Assembly: GCA_013138865.1 (NCBI GenBank)
Contig: WTBY01000005.1
Location: forward strand, 62,001-126,000
Origin: Helicobacteraceae bacterium
GTDB taxonomy: Bacteria > Campylobacterota > Campylobacteria > Campylobacterales > Sulfurimonadaceae
Reading direction: 5' to 3'
DNA length: 64,000 bases
Below, piece after piece: positions 17,315-26,376 of the stretch (position 1 is its first letter; every line of letters begins with the position of its first letter). The notes under the pieces were generated by a model. The model made no database searches and was not told the DNA's origin. It saw only the letters and a list, made by a program, of their open reading frames with translations. The translations under genes and the position numbers were made by a program.

Positions 17315-18460
17315 ATGTCTTTTCTTAACAAAATAACTATCTACCAAATTCTTTTTTTTGCACTTGCAATAAGGCTACTTGCATTTACAATTTTACCAAA
17401 TATTGAGTTTCCTGACGCATCTACTTATGTTAAAGCAGGTTCCGAACTTTTTAACTTAGCTCAAATTAATGTAGACAACGTAATGCCACTTCACCCTATA
17501 TTTGTACATCTGTTAGAGACTTCATTTATGATCAAATTAGTAAATATTTTACTCTCAACTGCGTCTGTATGGCTTGTATATCAACTAACACTAGTTATAT
17601 TTAATGAAAAATTATATGCAACTTTAGCGGCGCTTGGAACAGCTGTTTACCCATACTTTATTTTCTACTCGATCACAGGACTAACCGAATCTCTTTACAT
17701 ATTTTTACTACTGCTAGCGTTTTTAGCACTTTACAAAAAACAGTTTGTTTGGGCTTCTGTAGTAATAGTTATCTCTATACTACACCGACCTACGCTTGAT
17801 CTTTTAGCACCTATACTTATTTTTGTTTTTAGTTTTTATGTACATAAACAAGGGTTTAAAACTTCATTTTTAAATATATTAAAATATATTGTGATCTATG
17901 TTGTCCTTATGAGTTCATGGTGGCTACACCAGTACAACAAGTACGATCAGTTTGTAAGACTAAACTTAGGCGATGGCATAGTCTGGTACTCAGGTAACAA
18001 CCCACTCAACAAAAGTGGAGGTGGAGTAGGTGGTAGCTCTAAAGGTGACGATATGGACATGTCAAGTTTTGATCACATTAAAGACCCAGTGTTAAAAAAC
18101 AGTGCTTTAAAACAAGCAGCATTTGAGTTCATAAAAAACAACCCTGAACGCTTTGTTGAACTAGCAGGTTTAAAGTTCATAAGATTCTGGCGACTTTGGC
18201 CATATGCCCCAGAGTATGAAAAACCATTTTACATAATTGCCTCACTACTTAGTTATGGTGTGGTACTACTCTTAAGTATAATATTTGTCACCAAGTATAT
18301 AAGAGAAAATTTCAACTCAACCCTACCTATATGGGTACTATTTTTATACTTTACAGCAGTTCACATGGTACTTATAGGCTCGATCCGTTACAGACTTCCA
18401 CTAGAACCATTTTTAATAATTTTTAGCTCTTATGTAATTGGTAAACAGATAAGAAAGTAA
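17315..18460 (+). CDS. GT39/ArnT-like membrane glycosyltransferase
   Basis: A 381-residue polytopic protein with about nine hydrophobic helices. The first loop holds IEFPDASTYVKAG, with an acidic Asp typical of the GT-C fold; ALYKKQFVWASVVIVI and LHRPTLDLLAPIL follow. The C-terminal part has the RFVELAGLKFIRFWRLWP block common to this family. GT-C enzymes take a sugar from a polyprenyl-phosphate donor at the periplasmic face. It would be the serotype-specific transferase of a Gtr-like trio with 15335 and 16925. Confidence 0.78.
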   Translation: MSFLNKITIYQILFFALAIRLLAFTILPNIEFPDASTYVKAGSELFNLAQINVDNVMPLHPIFVHLLETSFMIKLVNILLSTASVWLVYQLTLVIFNEKLYATLAALGTAVYPYFIFYSITGLTESLYIFLLLLAFLALYKKQFVWASVVIVISILHRPTLDLLAPILIFVFSFYVHKQGFKTSFLNILKYIVIYVVLMSSWWLHQYNKYDQFVRLNLGDGIVWYSGNNPLNKSGGGVGGSSKGDDMDMSSFDHIKDPVLKNSALKQAAFEFIKNNPERFVELAGLKFIRFWRLWPYAPEYEKPFYIIASLLSYGVVLLLSIIFVTKYIRENFNSTLPIWVLFLYFTAVHMVLIGSIRYRLPLEPFLIIFSSYVIGKQIRK

Positions 18461-18480
18461 TTTAAATCTATTTAGCTATC

Positions 18481-18500
18481 ATTATGATATAAATCATAAT
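18481..18500. promoter_or_regulatory. Perfect inverted repeat upstream of the ATPase, possible operator
   Basis: ATTATGA and TCATAAT arms (7 bp, 6-base spacer TATAAA) lie 14 bases before the chosen start of the next gene. The position would let a bound regulator block transcription or a short leader hairpin form. No regulator is identified. Confidence 0.35.
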
Positions 18501-18513
18501 GACAGGAAACATA

Positions 18514-19830
18514 ATGTTTGTAAATAGAGTAAAAGAGCTAAACTTTTTAGAAGATGAATATGACTCAAATAGAGCTTCTTTTAGTGTAGTGTACGGTAGA
18601 AGAAGAGTAGGTAAAACAGCACTACTAAGCCAGTTTATAAAAAATAAAAATCACATCTATCTCTACATTACACAAAGTGATCTTAACTCTCAACTAACAT
18701 CTTTTACACTACAGATCAAACAGTTTGTAGATGAGAGCATATCTGAACATTTGTCATTTAAAAGTTTTGAAGACGCTATAGGTTTTTTAGCAACTTTAAA
18801 GCTTGAAAAAAGGCTTGTTTTAGTTATAGATGAGTACCAGTACATAACAACTATGGACAAATCATTCTCCTCAAAACTCCAAAAACTATGGGACGAAAAG
18901 TTGCAATATAGTAATATATACCTTATTTTATGTGGATCAGTTTTGTCGATGATGCAAAGTGAAGTTTTAAACTACTCTGCACCACTTTATGGCAGAAGAA
19001 CATCTCAGTTTCATATAAAAAGTGTTAAGTTCAAACATATAGTAGAGTTCTTACCAAACTTGAGCAGACTAGAACAGATGCAAGTCTTTAGCTCATTTGG
19101 AACAATACCAAAATATCTGAACGAATACGATCAAAGTATAAGTTTTATGCAAAATGTAGAAAAAAAAATATTAAATAAAAACTCTTACCTATACAGCGAG
19201 GGTAACTTTTTACTTAAAAATGAAATAAGTGATAGCTCAACATATTTTAGTATTTTAGAGTCCATATCAAAAGGAAATACAAAAATAGGGAGTATAGCTT
19301 CAACTCTAAGTGTAACTTCAACACATCTTACAAAATACCTAAAAAAATTAATAGACCTAGACATTGTACTAAAAGAGACACCGATCACAGAGACAAACCC
19401 ACTAAAAAGTAAATTTGGCAGATACAAAATTAAAGACAAGTTTTTAAACTTTTGGTTTTACTATATATTTAAAAACTACAACTACCTAGAGATAGAGCAG
19501 ACAAAAGCAGTTCTAAGCGAGATAGACTTAAACTTTAACGATAGGTTCGTCTCTTTCTCATTTGAAGAGTTTGTAATAGAGGACATTTACGAAAACCCTA
19601 AAAAATATTTAGACTTCACACCTCTAAAAGTTGGAAGATGGTGGAACAATAAAGAAGAGATAGACATAGTGGCTTTTAATGATGAAAACATAGCTTTTAT
19701 AGAGTGTAAGTGGCAAAATAGTGTTAAAGAAGAGAGTGTAAAAGAGAAACTAATACTAAAGTCAGAAAATATTAAACATACTAAAAAAAGCTCATACTTA
19801 GTAATTACTAAACAAGAATACCTTAAATGA
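18514..19830 (+). CDS. AAA ATPase with DUF234 nuclease-like C-terminus
   Basis: Start set at the ATG at 18514, because AGGAAAC sits seven bases upstream; the ATG at 18499 has no ribosome-binding site. 438 residues. Walker A is VYGRRRVGKTALL, Walker B RLVLVIDEYQYI, and ILCGSVLSMM is the sensor strand. A winged-helix segment follows (GNTKIGSIASTLSVTSTHL). The C-terminal DUF234 domain has RWWNNKEEIDIVAFND and FIECKW, a PD-(D/E)xK-type E-x-K arrangement. These archaeal-type ATPases are widespread, often in genome islands, with unknown role; some are thought to be defence- or mobile-element-related. Confidence 0.85.
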   Translation: MFVNRVKELNFLEDEYDSNRASFSVVYGRRRVGKTALLSQFIKNKNHIYLYITQSDLNSQLTSFTLQIKQFVDESISEHLSFKSFEDAIGFLATLKLEKRLVLVIDEYQYITTMDKSFSSKLQKLWDEKLQYSNIYLILCGSVLSMMQSEVLNYSAPLYGRRTSQFHIKSVKFKHIVEFLPNLSRLEQMQVFSSFGTIPKYLNEYDQSISFMQNVEKKILNKNSYLYSEGNFLLKNEISDSSTYFSILESISKGNTKIGSIASTLSVTSTHLTKYLKKLIDLDIVLKETPITETNPLKSKFGRYKIKDKFLNFWFYYIFKNYNYLEIEQTKAVLSEIDLNFNDRFVSFSFEEFVIEDIYENPKKYLDFTPLKVGRWWNNKEEIDIVAFNDENIAFIECKWQNSVKEESVKEKLILKSENIKHTKKSSYLVITKQEYLK

Positions 19831-19849
19831 AAAGTACTTTTTGACTTTC

Positions 19850-20041
19850 TTACATACCTATTTGAATTTTAAAATAAGCTGTCACAACTGCGGTAGTGAC
19901 AGCCACTGTTAGTAACAAAACTTTAACAGTATCATTAAGATGTTTCTTATTTTCTAGTTTAAAATCTGTTTGTAGGAGTTTAGATACTTCTAGTTTTAAT
20001 TTTTCTATCTCTAAGGTTTCTTTTTCATCAATAGTTGTCAT
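19850..20041 (-). CDS. Small coiled-coil protein with C-terminal membrane anchor (paralogue A)
   Basis: 63 residues: an acidic/Lys-rich helix (residues 4-35, likely coiled coil) and a C-terminal hydrophobic segment VLLLTVAVTTAVVTAYFK. It is clearly related to the product of 37223-37408 (minus), with shared DEKE, VEKLK and AVTTA-V-AYFK. The RBS AAAGGATTTTT before the ATG is also shared. The pair marks a repeat of accessory genes at two places in the window. Tail-anchored small coiled-coil proteins of unknown role; I name no function. Confidence 0.6.
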   Translation of the reverse strand: MTTIDEKETLEIEKLKLEVSKLLQTDFKLENKKHLNDTVKVLLLTVAVTTAVVTAYFKIQIGM

Positions 20042-20075
20042 AAAAATCCTTTTTATTTATAGTAGTTCTTAAAAA

Positions 20076-20086
20076 GGGTCTGACCC
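20076..20086. repeat. GGGTC-T-GACCC palindrome
   Basis: A GC-rich palindrome in an AT-rich gap. The same motif, in longer form (GGGGTCAGACCCC), is at 26253-26265. This sequence is widespread near REP-associated tyrosine transposase elements in proteobacteria, and a nearby GAGGACACGTTCTTTAA (20431-20447) also recalls such repeats. Likely remnants of small non-autonomous elements; no transposase gene is present. Confidence 0.4.
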
Positions 20087-20112
20087 CCTATCTTTAAAAA
20101 GTGCGAAAAAAG

Positions 20113-20199
20113 TTAATGGCTTTTTGGAGTTGGTAATCTATTTAAAATAAATATACCTACAAAGGCTAAGGTTAGAAACATAAATACTACTTCAAGCAT
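20113..20199 (-). CDS. Tiny single-helix membrane peptide (pair partner)
   Basis: 28 codons: a hydrophobic helix (MLEVVFMFLTLAFVGIFIL) and a polar tail ending PKSH. It overlaps the 3' end of the upstream small gene by eight bases, the same architecture as 2208-2330 after 2024-2218. Short enough that only the recurring gene order supports it. Confidence 0.45.
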   Translation of the reverse strand: MLEVVFMFLTLAFVGIFILNRLPTPKSH

Positions 20200-20410
20200 A
20201 GTCGTCTCCTTTTTCAATAAATTTGTACCCTAAATAATAGAGTGCTACATATACAATAACAGAAATAGCACCAAATTTAAGAGCATTGTCATTAGTATAA
20301 ATTATGTTAACGATCACAAGAGCAGTCAATATATTTGCAAAAGCAATTATACCTTTACCAACCTCTTTAAAACCATCACTACTAAATATTTTCATAGTGT
20401 CATTGTACAC
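20192..20410 (-). CDS. Small two-helix membrane protein (homologue of 2024-2218)
   Basis: 72 residues with two hydrophobic segments (about 20-38 and 46-62). FKEVGKGIIAFANILTALVIV matches ELGKGLINFANIGTVLIFL in the protein at 2024-2218, and both end with a charged tail after a YxxG/YAMG motif. Together with the overlapping 28-codon gene it is the second copy of the small membrane pair. Function unknown. Confidence 0.6.
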   Translation of the reverse strand: MYNDTMKIFSSDGFKEVGKGIIAFANILTALVIVNIIYTNDNALKFGAISVIVYVALYYLGYKFIEKGDDYA

Positions 20411-20584
20411 TAAAAGTAAGGAACAAACAAGAGGACACGTTCTTTAAGCTTAATTTCTTAAAGCTTATGTTACAATCACCTCGAATTTTATCTGTTTCTA
20501 GTGTAGAGTAGTTACGTTTACTTACTTATACTAGTTCAATTGGGTATTTGAACATACTCTCTATTAATTGCTTTAAGCAGGTAA

Positions 20585-20598
20585 GAATTTGCAAATTC
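20585..20598. promoter_or_regulatory. 14-bp perfect palindrome in the lipoprotein leader
   Basis: GAATTTGCAAATTC lies 17 bases before the chosen ATG of the lipoprotein and just before its AAGGAG site. A second inverted repeat (TAAGCTT, 20445-20451, with AAGCTTA, 20461-20467) is upstream. The gap 20411-20615 thus holds leader and likely promoter elements but no gene that I can see. Confidence 0.35.
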
Positions 20599-20615
20599 AA
20601 AACAAGGAGTCAAAT

Positions 20616-23360
20616 ATGACTTTAAACAAATCGATAATTTCAGTTGCCGCTGCTTCTCTATTAGCTGCTGGTTTCGCAGGATGTGGGAGTTCTTCTTCTT
20701 CTACACCAGTAACACCAACAACTCAACCAACTTCAATAACTGCAACAGATGGTTATGTACTTAACTACTCAGTTACTGCAACTTACTCAGATGGTAATAC
20801 ATCTGCTCAAAACTATACAACTACAGCTGCTTTAACAAGTGCTGTTACAAATGCTAAAATAGTAGCTGGTTCTACTCAAACTGCAGGTAGTGCTGTACTG
20901 GATCTTTCAGAGTTAAACTCTTCTGTTCTTGACAACTTACAGTATATTACACTTTCTCAAAAAGCACAAAGTAGTGATGGTACTACATTAACTTATGGTA
21001 CTTTCTTTGATGCAAATGGTGACAACAAGTTTGTTGCTGCTGATGGTGACATCGTTGCACCTTCAGCTTTTAGTATGAAAGCACCTGCTGGTTACAAAAA
21101 TATCACACCTATTACTTCATTAATTCAAGCTCGTATTGATACTTTAGTTGCTACTGATACTAATGACACTAATAGAAGTGAAGTTATGGCTCTTGCTTTA
21201 ACTCAAATTTCTGATGCTTTAGGTATCTCTGAAGATAACCTTAAAAATGTAGATCCTATGGATGTTATTTCTAGTGAACCTGCATATGCATTAGTAAATG
21301 CTGTTCTTGGTCAAGCTGTTACAGATGGCGACTTAACTAACATCGCTACTTCTTTAGCAACTGCTACTAAAGCAACTAGTGCTGTTTCTGCACTAAGAAA
21401 CATAGCAACTGGTGCAACAGTATCTGCTGCATATTTTACATCTACAGCTGATCAGTTTGAAGCTGACTCAAGTATGCTTGCAAGTGTATCAACTATGAAC
21501 CTTGATGCTACAAGAACAAATACTTCTGCTGCTCAAAATACATTTACACCAACACTTTTAGTTGCTGGTTCTGCTGACTTTAATGTTAGTAATATAGAAA
21601 TTAATGGCAAAGATGTTGATTTACTTCTAGGTTCAGGTGCTAAAGTTGGTTTTACTTCATTAGATACTACAACTATAGATCTTGCTGCTTCTACAGATGC
21701 AAATACTACTAACAAAAGTTTTACATTAGCTATTAAAATAGGTGCACAAGAGTCTCGTGTTAATGCTGATGCTAATATTAGTTCATTAACTATTCTTGTT
21801 CCTATGGAAATCAACAACACTGTTGATGAAGCGACTAAAAAAATAAATGCTGTTGTTTCTGGTGATGTTACTTGGGAAGGTGTTTTACCTTCAGGTGCTA
21901 CATTTAGTGGAGATATGAATTCTAGTGTATTTACAAATGTTTCTGGTGCTAGTGATATAAATTATGGTGTAGTTAACCCTGTTTCAATCCCTGATAATGT
22001 TAATGGTGCTACAACTATGACACTTAATATAGGTGATATTTTAACAGCAATAGATAAAAATAGTACTGAAGAGAATATTATGACAGATGATAGTATTATT
22101 TCTGATCTTAAAATTGCTTTAGTTGACTCTAACTCTACTTTCCAACTAGTGAATGGTACTAAGAGTGAGTACTGGGGTAATACAGCTATTGCAAGTGTTA
22201 AAGGCGGTATTAATGTAAATGGTAAATCAATTTTCAAAAATGCTACTACTGATGCTCGTAATGGTTTAACTTCTATCGGTGCGAATGTTCCTGCTAAGAC
22301 AACAGTTACTCTATCTTCTGCTACAGGATCAAACACTGCTATTAATGGTTATGCTGCTGCTAATAATGTAAATGCTTTAGCTGGTAATCACACTTATGTA
22401 ATCAATGAAGGTACAACAACACACTTTACTGTAGCGTCACTATATGAAAATACTGACACTGGTGAGAAAAATACTACTATCGCATTCACTAAATCTACTA
22501 AAACTTTAGATGGTAATACTTCTGCGACTGTTGTTGACGTAAATGCAACTGCAGTTACTAACTTAAGTGCAAAAATTTCAAATAGTTCTACAGATGAGAC
22601 TCCTAGTCAAACTGAACTTATTAAATTAAGCTCTTCAGCTGCTAGACCTTTAGGTTCAAGTGCTGTTGCTGGTGGTGGTTACTCAATGGCTACTTATAAT
22701 GTTATAAGTACTGATGAATTTAACAAAGCAAGTGTTGCTGGTGCTGATTCTAACATCACTTTTGTTTACAATGCTAAACCAACTGTTGATGTTAATAGTT
22801 CAACTATTACTTTACTGTTAGATGCTACAACAAATGCAAGTGCTATTTATGCAAGTAATTTAACTGTTGGATCTGATACTGTTGTACCTGTTTCTGGTAC
22901 TACAACATTAACTAAAGCATGGATTATCAATGATGAAGAAGCATCAATTAATGCTCTAACAAATGCATCTTCAAATGCTCTTGGTGGTTTTACTATTATG
23001 GGTGTTGGTGTTGGTTCTAGTACTACATTAGCTTCAGCAAATATTAGTGAGACAGGTAATGGTGCTGCTATAGTTAGTACAGCAAATGCATCTCAAAACT
23101 TAATGGCAGCAATTGCAACAAATAATGCTACTGCTATAAGTATCTCATCAAATAATGGTTCAGGTTATGCTGAAATTGCTACAGTAACATTAGCAAATGT
23201 TTCTAATGGTGCAACATTAGCATTTAGTGGTAATAGTTCATCTAATGCTACAGGTATAGCAAACATGTCTACAACTACTTTTATTGCTGTAAGGTTAAAT
23301 GTTTATGATAAATATGATGCTAATACAACAAAAGATCTTTACATTAAATTTACTAAGTAA
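20616..23360 (+). CDS. Large sequon-rich secreted lipoprotein
   Basis: Start placed at the ATG at 20616 with AAGGAG seven bases upstream. 914 residues. The N-terminus is a lipoprotein signal (Lys, then SIISVAAASLLAAGFAGC with Cys as the lipidation site) followed by a Ser/Thr-rich linker. The rest is rich in Asn, Ser, Thr and Ala with beta-type repeats and no family I can name. By eye it has 17 extended bacterial N-glycosylation sequons (Asp/Glu-x-Asn-x-Ser/Thr), for example DTNDT, DANTT, DKNST, DVNSS. It lies directly upstream of pglB in the same direction, separated by a strong terminator. It is a prime candidate substrate for PglB and a likely cell-surface protein. Confidence 0.85.
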   Translation: MTLNKSIISVAAASLLAAGFAGCGSSSSSTPVTPTTQPTSITATDGYVLNYSVTATYSDGNTSAQNYTTTAALTSAVTNAKIVAGSTQTAGSAVLDLSELNSSVLDNLQYITLSQKAQSSDGTTLTYGTFFDANGDNKFVAADGDIVAPSAFSMKAPAGYKNITPITSLIQARIDTLVATDTNDTNRSEVMALALTQISDALGISEDNLKNVDPMDVISSEPAYALVNAVLGQAVTDGDLTNIATSLATATKATSAVSALRNIATGATVSAAYFTSTADQFEADSSMLASVSTMNLDATRTNTSAAQNTFTPTLLVAGSADFNVSNIEINGKDVDLLLGSGAKVGFTSLDTTTIDLAASTDANTTNKSFTLAIKIGAQESRVNADANISSLTILVPMEINNTVDEATKKINAVVSGDVTWEGVLPSGATFSGDMNSSVFTNVSGASDINYGVVNPVSIPDNVNGATTMTLNIGDILTAIDKNSTEENIMTDDSIISDLKIALVDSNSTFQLVNGTKSEYWGNTAIASVKGGINVNGKSIFKNATTDARNGLTSIGANVPAKTTVTLSSATGSNTAINGYAAANNVNALAGNHTYVINEGTTTHFTVASLYENTDTGEKNTTIAFTKSTKTLDGNTSATVVDVNATAVTNLSAKISNSSTDETPSQTELIKLSSSAARPLGSSAVAGGGYSMATYNVISTDEFNKASVAGADSNITFVYNAKPTVDVNSSTITLLLDATTNASAIYASNLTVGSDTVVPVSGTTTLTKAWIINDEEASINALTNASSNALGGFTIMGVGVGSSTTLASANISETGNGAAIVSTANASQNLMAAIATNNATAISISSNNGSGYAEIATVTLANVSNGATLAFSGNSSSNATGIANMSTTTFIAVRLNVYDKYDANTTKDLYIKFTK

Positions 23361-23414
23361 TTATCTTTAACTAATAGAGTTCTCTCTGTTAGTTTTAAAA
23401 GTTAAAAACTTTTC

Positions 23415-23449
23415 AACCTCACTTCTTTTTTTTGAAGTGAGGTTTTTTT
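23415..23449 (+). terminator. Rho-independent terminator
   Basis: A perfect 11-bp stem (AACCTCACTTC, 23415-23425, with its complement at 23434-23444), eight-T loop, then a T-run. It closes the lipoprotein transcript before pglB. Confidence 0.9.
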
Positions 23450-23486
23450 ATTTAAATATAGTATAATTCTTATTTAAGGATTATAT

Positions 23487-25634
23487 TTGAACTACAAAAA
23501 ACTTTTTTTAACTAATAACTACTCTGTTACTACTACACAACTAACTCTCTTAACACTTTTAGTTTACACTGTTTCTTTACTTTTACATTTACTACTCTAT
23601 TTTCAAGTACAAGATAACTCTCTCTTCTTTTATAACGATCGCATTATGCCGATCTGGACAGATGATGCTGCACACTTTGGTTATGTTGCTAAACAGATCT
23701 TAGGCGGTGTGGATGTAGGTCTAACTTCTAATCTTCTACCGTACATTGTCGCTTATAGTTCTAAATTTTTAGGACTACATATAGATACTGTTATGTACTT
23801 TTTACCTGCTCTACTAGCCTCTAGTATCTCTATTCCTATATTTCTATTACTTTCTAAGTTTAAGTTAGCTCCAATAGCTTTTTTTGCTTCGATCTTAAGT
23901 ACTATTTTACCTGCTTACTATATGAGAACACACTTAGGCTATACCGATAACGATATTTTAGTTATGCCACTCGTTATGTTTATGTTATATGGTGCTATAG
24001 CTTCAAGCAATTCAAATAAGCATATATACCCAGCTATAGGTTCTCTATCCATATTTTTTCTATATTTATCATATGGAGCATATTTACCTATAGTAGCCCT
24101 TGTCATAACAGCTACACTTATTTATGCTCTATTATTTAAACGAGGTTGTGTTAATTTAAATAGATATATATTGACTACTTCCATAACATTAGCAATAGTC
24201 TATGTGTTTAAACTAAACCTATTTGTAACTATTTTTGCTATATCGATAGTACTGCTTGCACTAAATTCTATTAATGAACAAAGTCTTAAAAAATATGGCT
24301 TAAAAATAGTGGTAATGCTTTTACTAATTGGTGCTCTCTTCTTACAAGACAAAATAGTTACAAAAATTGAGCAGTACTCACAGCGTAACGACTCTAACTC
24401 TTTTTCAACTCTTCAAGCAGAAAACAACCAAACACTCTACTTTTTTGATATGTTTAAAACAGTCGAAGAGGCTAAAAGTGTTAACATAGACCAAATTATA
24501 AGCTTTAGTGCTATCAATAAAGTGGCTTTTTATACATCTATTTTAGGACTAATATTACTAACTATTAGACATAGAGCTTTTCTAATTATTTTAATATGGA
24601 GTAGTGCAGCATTTTGGATGAGCTATAGCTCAGGTATTCGTTTTACATATGTATTAGCTCCACTTTTACCTATAGGGTTTTTCTATATACTATATTTAGT
24701 TTTACAAAACAGAATGATTAGAAATAAAGTTTTAAAATACAGCCTCTTTTTTATGTTTGTGCTAGTTTCAATTTTTACTACTTACAAAGTTGTAGAGGTA
24801 ATGAACAACAATAATAAATTAATATCGCCAAAATATTTTACAAAAGAAGATCTAAAACTCTTAGACATTATAAATAAGCATGAAGTAAAAGAGAATGACT
24901 ATGTACTTAGTTGGTGGGACTATGGTCATATGTTAAAGTACTACACTAACATGAAACCATACGTAGATAACGGTGTACACCCAAATGTAGATCTATATAT
25001 GATCTCAAAAATGTTCATGAGTCCAAACCAAAACCTTATGTATAACGGGTCAAAATTTTTAGTTGATAGTGTGAGAAATGACTCAAAAAGAGTAAGTCAA
25101 ATTTTTAGAGATGGTAACTACTCTAGTATAATTCATGACTTGTATCAAGAAGAATATAACCTAACTAAAACAGATGGCAATATATTTTTATATGTACCAG
25201 ATGAACTAATAAGAATTTCAGCAACTGTAAGACAGTTTAGTGCAAGAGACTTAGAGAGTCAAACTGTTAGTGATAGGTTTAAAAATACAATAGAAAATGG
25301 TATTATTGTTGATCTAAAAAACCCTGTAGGACTTCCAAAAGAAGGTATTAACTTTAACCCAGATACTGGGATATTAACATATGGTAAAGACAAAGTTGGA
25401 GTAACAGCTTATAGAGAAATTAAAAAGAATCTTCAAACAGTTAAAATGACATACAAAAGAGACAAAGAGTACAACTATTTTGCAATTAAGTATAAAGATA
25501 GGTTCTTTATATCAGGAAAGCTAGAGTTCTTTGATAACTTTTTATTTAGACTACTATTTTTCGATATGTATGATCCTGAAAAATTTGAGATGCTTGGTAG
25601 ATCTAATCACTCTACAATTTTAAAGTTAAAATAG
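23487..25634 (+). CDS. pglB: Oligosaccharyltransferase (bacterial STT3)
   Basis: A 715-residue protein, TTG start with TAAGGA upstream; Campylobacter PglB is about the same length. About 11-13 membrane helices fill the first 430 residues. The first external loop has IWTDDAAHFGY (metal-binding Asp), a second has GYTDNDIL (DxD), and TVEE at 325-328 matches the TIxE motif of the EL5 loop. The soluble domain carries WWDYG at 476-480, the sequon-recognition motif, followed by HMLKYYTN. It transfers a lipid-linked glycan en bloc to Asn in Asp/Glu-x-Asn-x-Ser/Thr at the periplasmic face. The GTs around it and the WecA-family enzyme at 27622 could build its donor. Confidence 0.96.
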   Translation: MNYKKLFLTNNYSVTTTQLTLLTLLVYTVSLLLHLLLYFQVQDNSLFFYNDRIMPIWTDDAAHFGYVAKQILGGVDVGLTSNLLPYIVAYSSKFLGLHIDTVMYFLPALLASSISIPIFLLLSKFKLAPIAFFASILSTILPAYYMRTHLGYTDNDILVMPLVMFMLYGAIASSNSNKHIYPAIGSLSIFFLYLSYGAYLPIVALVITATLIYALLFKRGCVNLNRYILTTSITLAIVYVFKLNLFVTIFAISIVLLALNSINEQSLKKYGLKIVVMLLLIGALFLQDKIVTKIEQYSQRNDSNSFSTLQAENNQTLYFFDMFKTVEEAKSVNIDQIISFSAINKVAFYTSILGLILLTIRHRAFLIILIWSSAAFWMSYSSGIRFTYVLAPLLPIGFFYILYLVLQNRMIRNKVLKYSLFFMFVLVSIFTTYKVVEVMNNNNKLISPKYFTKEDLKLLDIINKHEVKENDYVLSWWDYGHMLKYYTNMKPYVDNGVHPNVDLYMISKMFMSPNQNLMYNGSKFLVDSVRNDSKRVSQIFRDGNYSSIIHDLYQEEYNLTKTDGNIFLYVPDELIRISATVRQFSARDLESQTVSDRFKNTIENGIIVDLKNPVGLPKEGINFNPDTGILTYGKDKVGVTAYREIKKNLQTVKMTYKRDKEYNYFAIKYKDRFFISGKLEFFDNFLFRLLFFDMYDPEKFEMLGRSNHSTILKLK

Positions 25635-25720
25635 TGTACAATTACACAGTAATATTTGTAAATAAGAAGTTTAATTATGACAACTATTTATGAAAAAGAG
25701 ATACATCATATGTCATTTAT

Positions 25721-25738
25721 ATGCTTTTGGTGTATAAT
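25721..25738 (+). promoter_or_regulatory. Promoter-like sequence of coiled-coil copy 1
   Basis: TATAAT at 25733-25738 in the context GCTTTTGGTGTATAATTAG, followed by an AAAAAGGAG site before the ATG at 25763. The same block precedes copy 2 (TATAAT at 26347-26352), so the duplication includes the promoter. Confidence 0.55.
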
Positions 25739-25762
25739 TAGGTCAATAAAAAAGGAGAAACA

Positions 25763-26239
25763 ATGATCGACTTAAGTCAAGAAATACCACAAGAAAACTT
25801 AACACAAAAAGACATTATGCAGTTTCTTCTGCACTCTACATAGCATGTCGCACCAAGAGAAGAGTTACAAGCTGTAAAAGTAGATCTAAAACAAGAAATA
25901 TCAGATGTTAAAACTGAACTAAAGCAAGAAATATCAGATGTTAAAACTGAACTAAAGCAAGAAATATCAGATGTTAAAACTGAGCTAAAACAAGAAATAT
26001 CAGATGTTAAAACTGAGCTAAAACAAGAAATATCAGATGTAAGAAAAGAAATATCAGCTGTTAAAACAGAACTAAAACAAGAAATATCAGATGTAAGAAA
26101 AGAAATATCAGCTGTTAAAACAGAACTAAAACAAGATATTTTAAAACTAAGTAAGAAATTTGATAAGGTACAATGGTTAATTATGGCTGTACTCATAACT
26201 GTAGTTTTAAAAGACTATGTACTTTCACTTTTACCTTAA
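25763..26239 (+). pseudogene. Coiled-coil membrane-anchored protein, copy 1, with in-frame stop and expanded repeats
   Basis: Nearly identical at the start to the intact gene at 26377, but codon 27 is TAG where copy 2 has CAG. The frame is otherwise open for 159 codons: repeated LKQEISDVKTE units (11 residues each), several more than in copy 2, then the same tail (SKKFDKVQWLIMAVLITVVLKDYVL) with one membrane helix. So it is a nonsense-mutated, repeat-expanded sister gene. No obvious in-frame restart follows the TAG. Stop-codon read-through cannot be excluded. Confidence 0.75.
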
Positions 26240-26252
26240 TTTTAGAGATATA

Positions 26253-26265
26253 GGGGTCAGACCCC
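26253..26265. repeat. GGGGTCAGACCCC palindrome between the two coiled-coil copies
   Basis: A 13-base palindrome of the type noted at 20076-20086, followed by AGGGAACAAAAC. It sits between the duplicated genes and may have served as a recombination point. Confidence 0.45.
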
Positions 26266-26337
26266 ATTTAGGGAACAAAACTTAACTTTTTCTTACTATT
26301 ACACAACTAAACAACCTACTAATTTTACATTTATTTG

Positions 26338-26352
26338 CTTTTGGTGTATAAT
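26338..26352 (+). promoter_or_regulatory. Promoter-like sequence of coiled-coil copy 2
   Basis: CTTTTGGTGTATAAT with TATAAT at 26347-26352 and AAAAAGGAG before the ATG at 26377; the duplicate of the promoter of copy 1. Confidence 0.55.
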
Positions 26353-26376
26353 TAGATCAATAAAAAAGGAGAAACA

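Noticed and set aside
25777-26140. Tandem repeats that could look like a CRISPR array
   Set aside because: Units are 33 bases without unique spacers, stay in one reading frame and encode coiled-coil heptad-like residues.
25777-26196. A 139-codon open frame on the minus strand with repeated SDISCFSS units
   Set aside because: It is the antisense of the 33-base coiled-coil repeats of the plus-strand gene; repeat DNA with no stops in either frame explains it.
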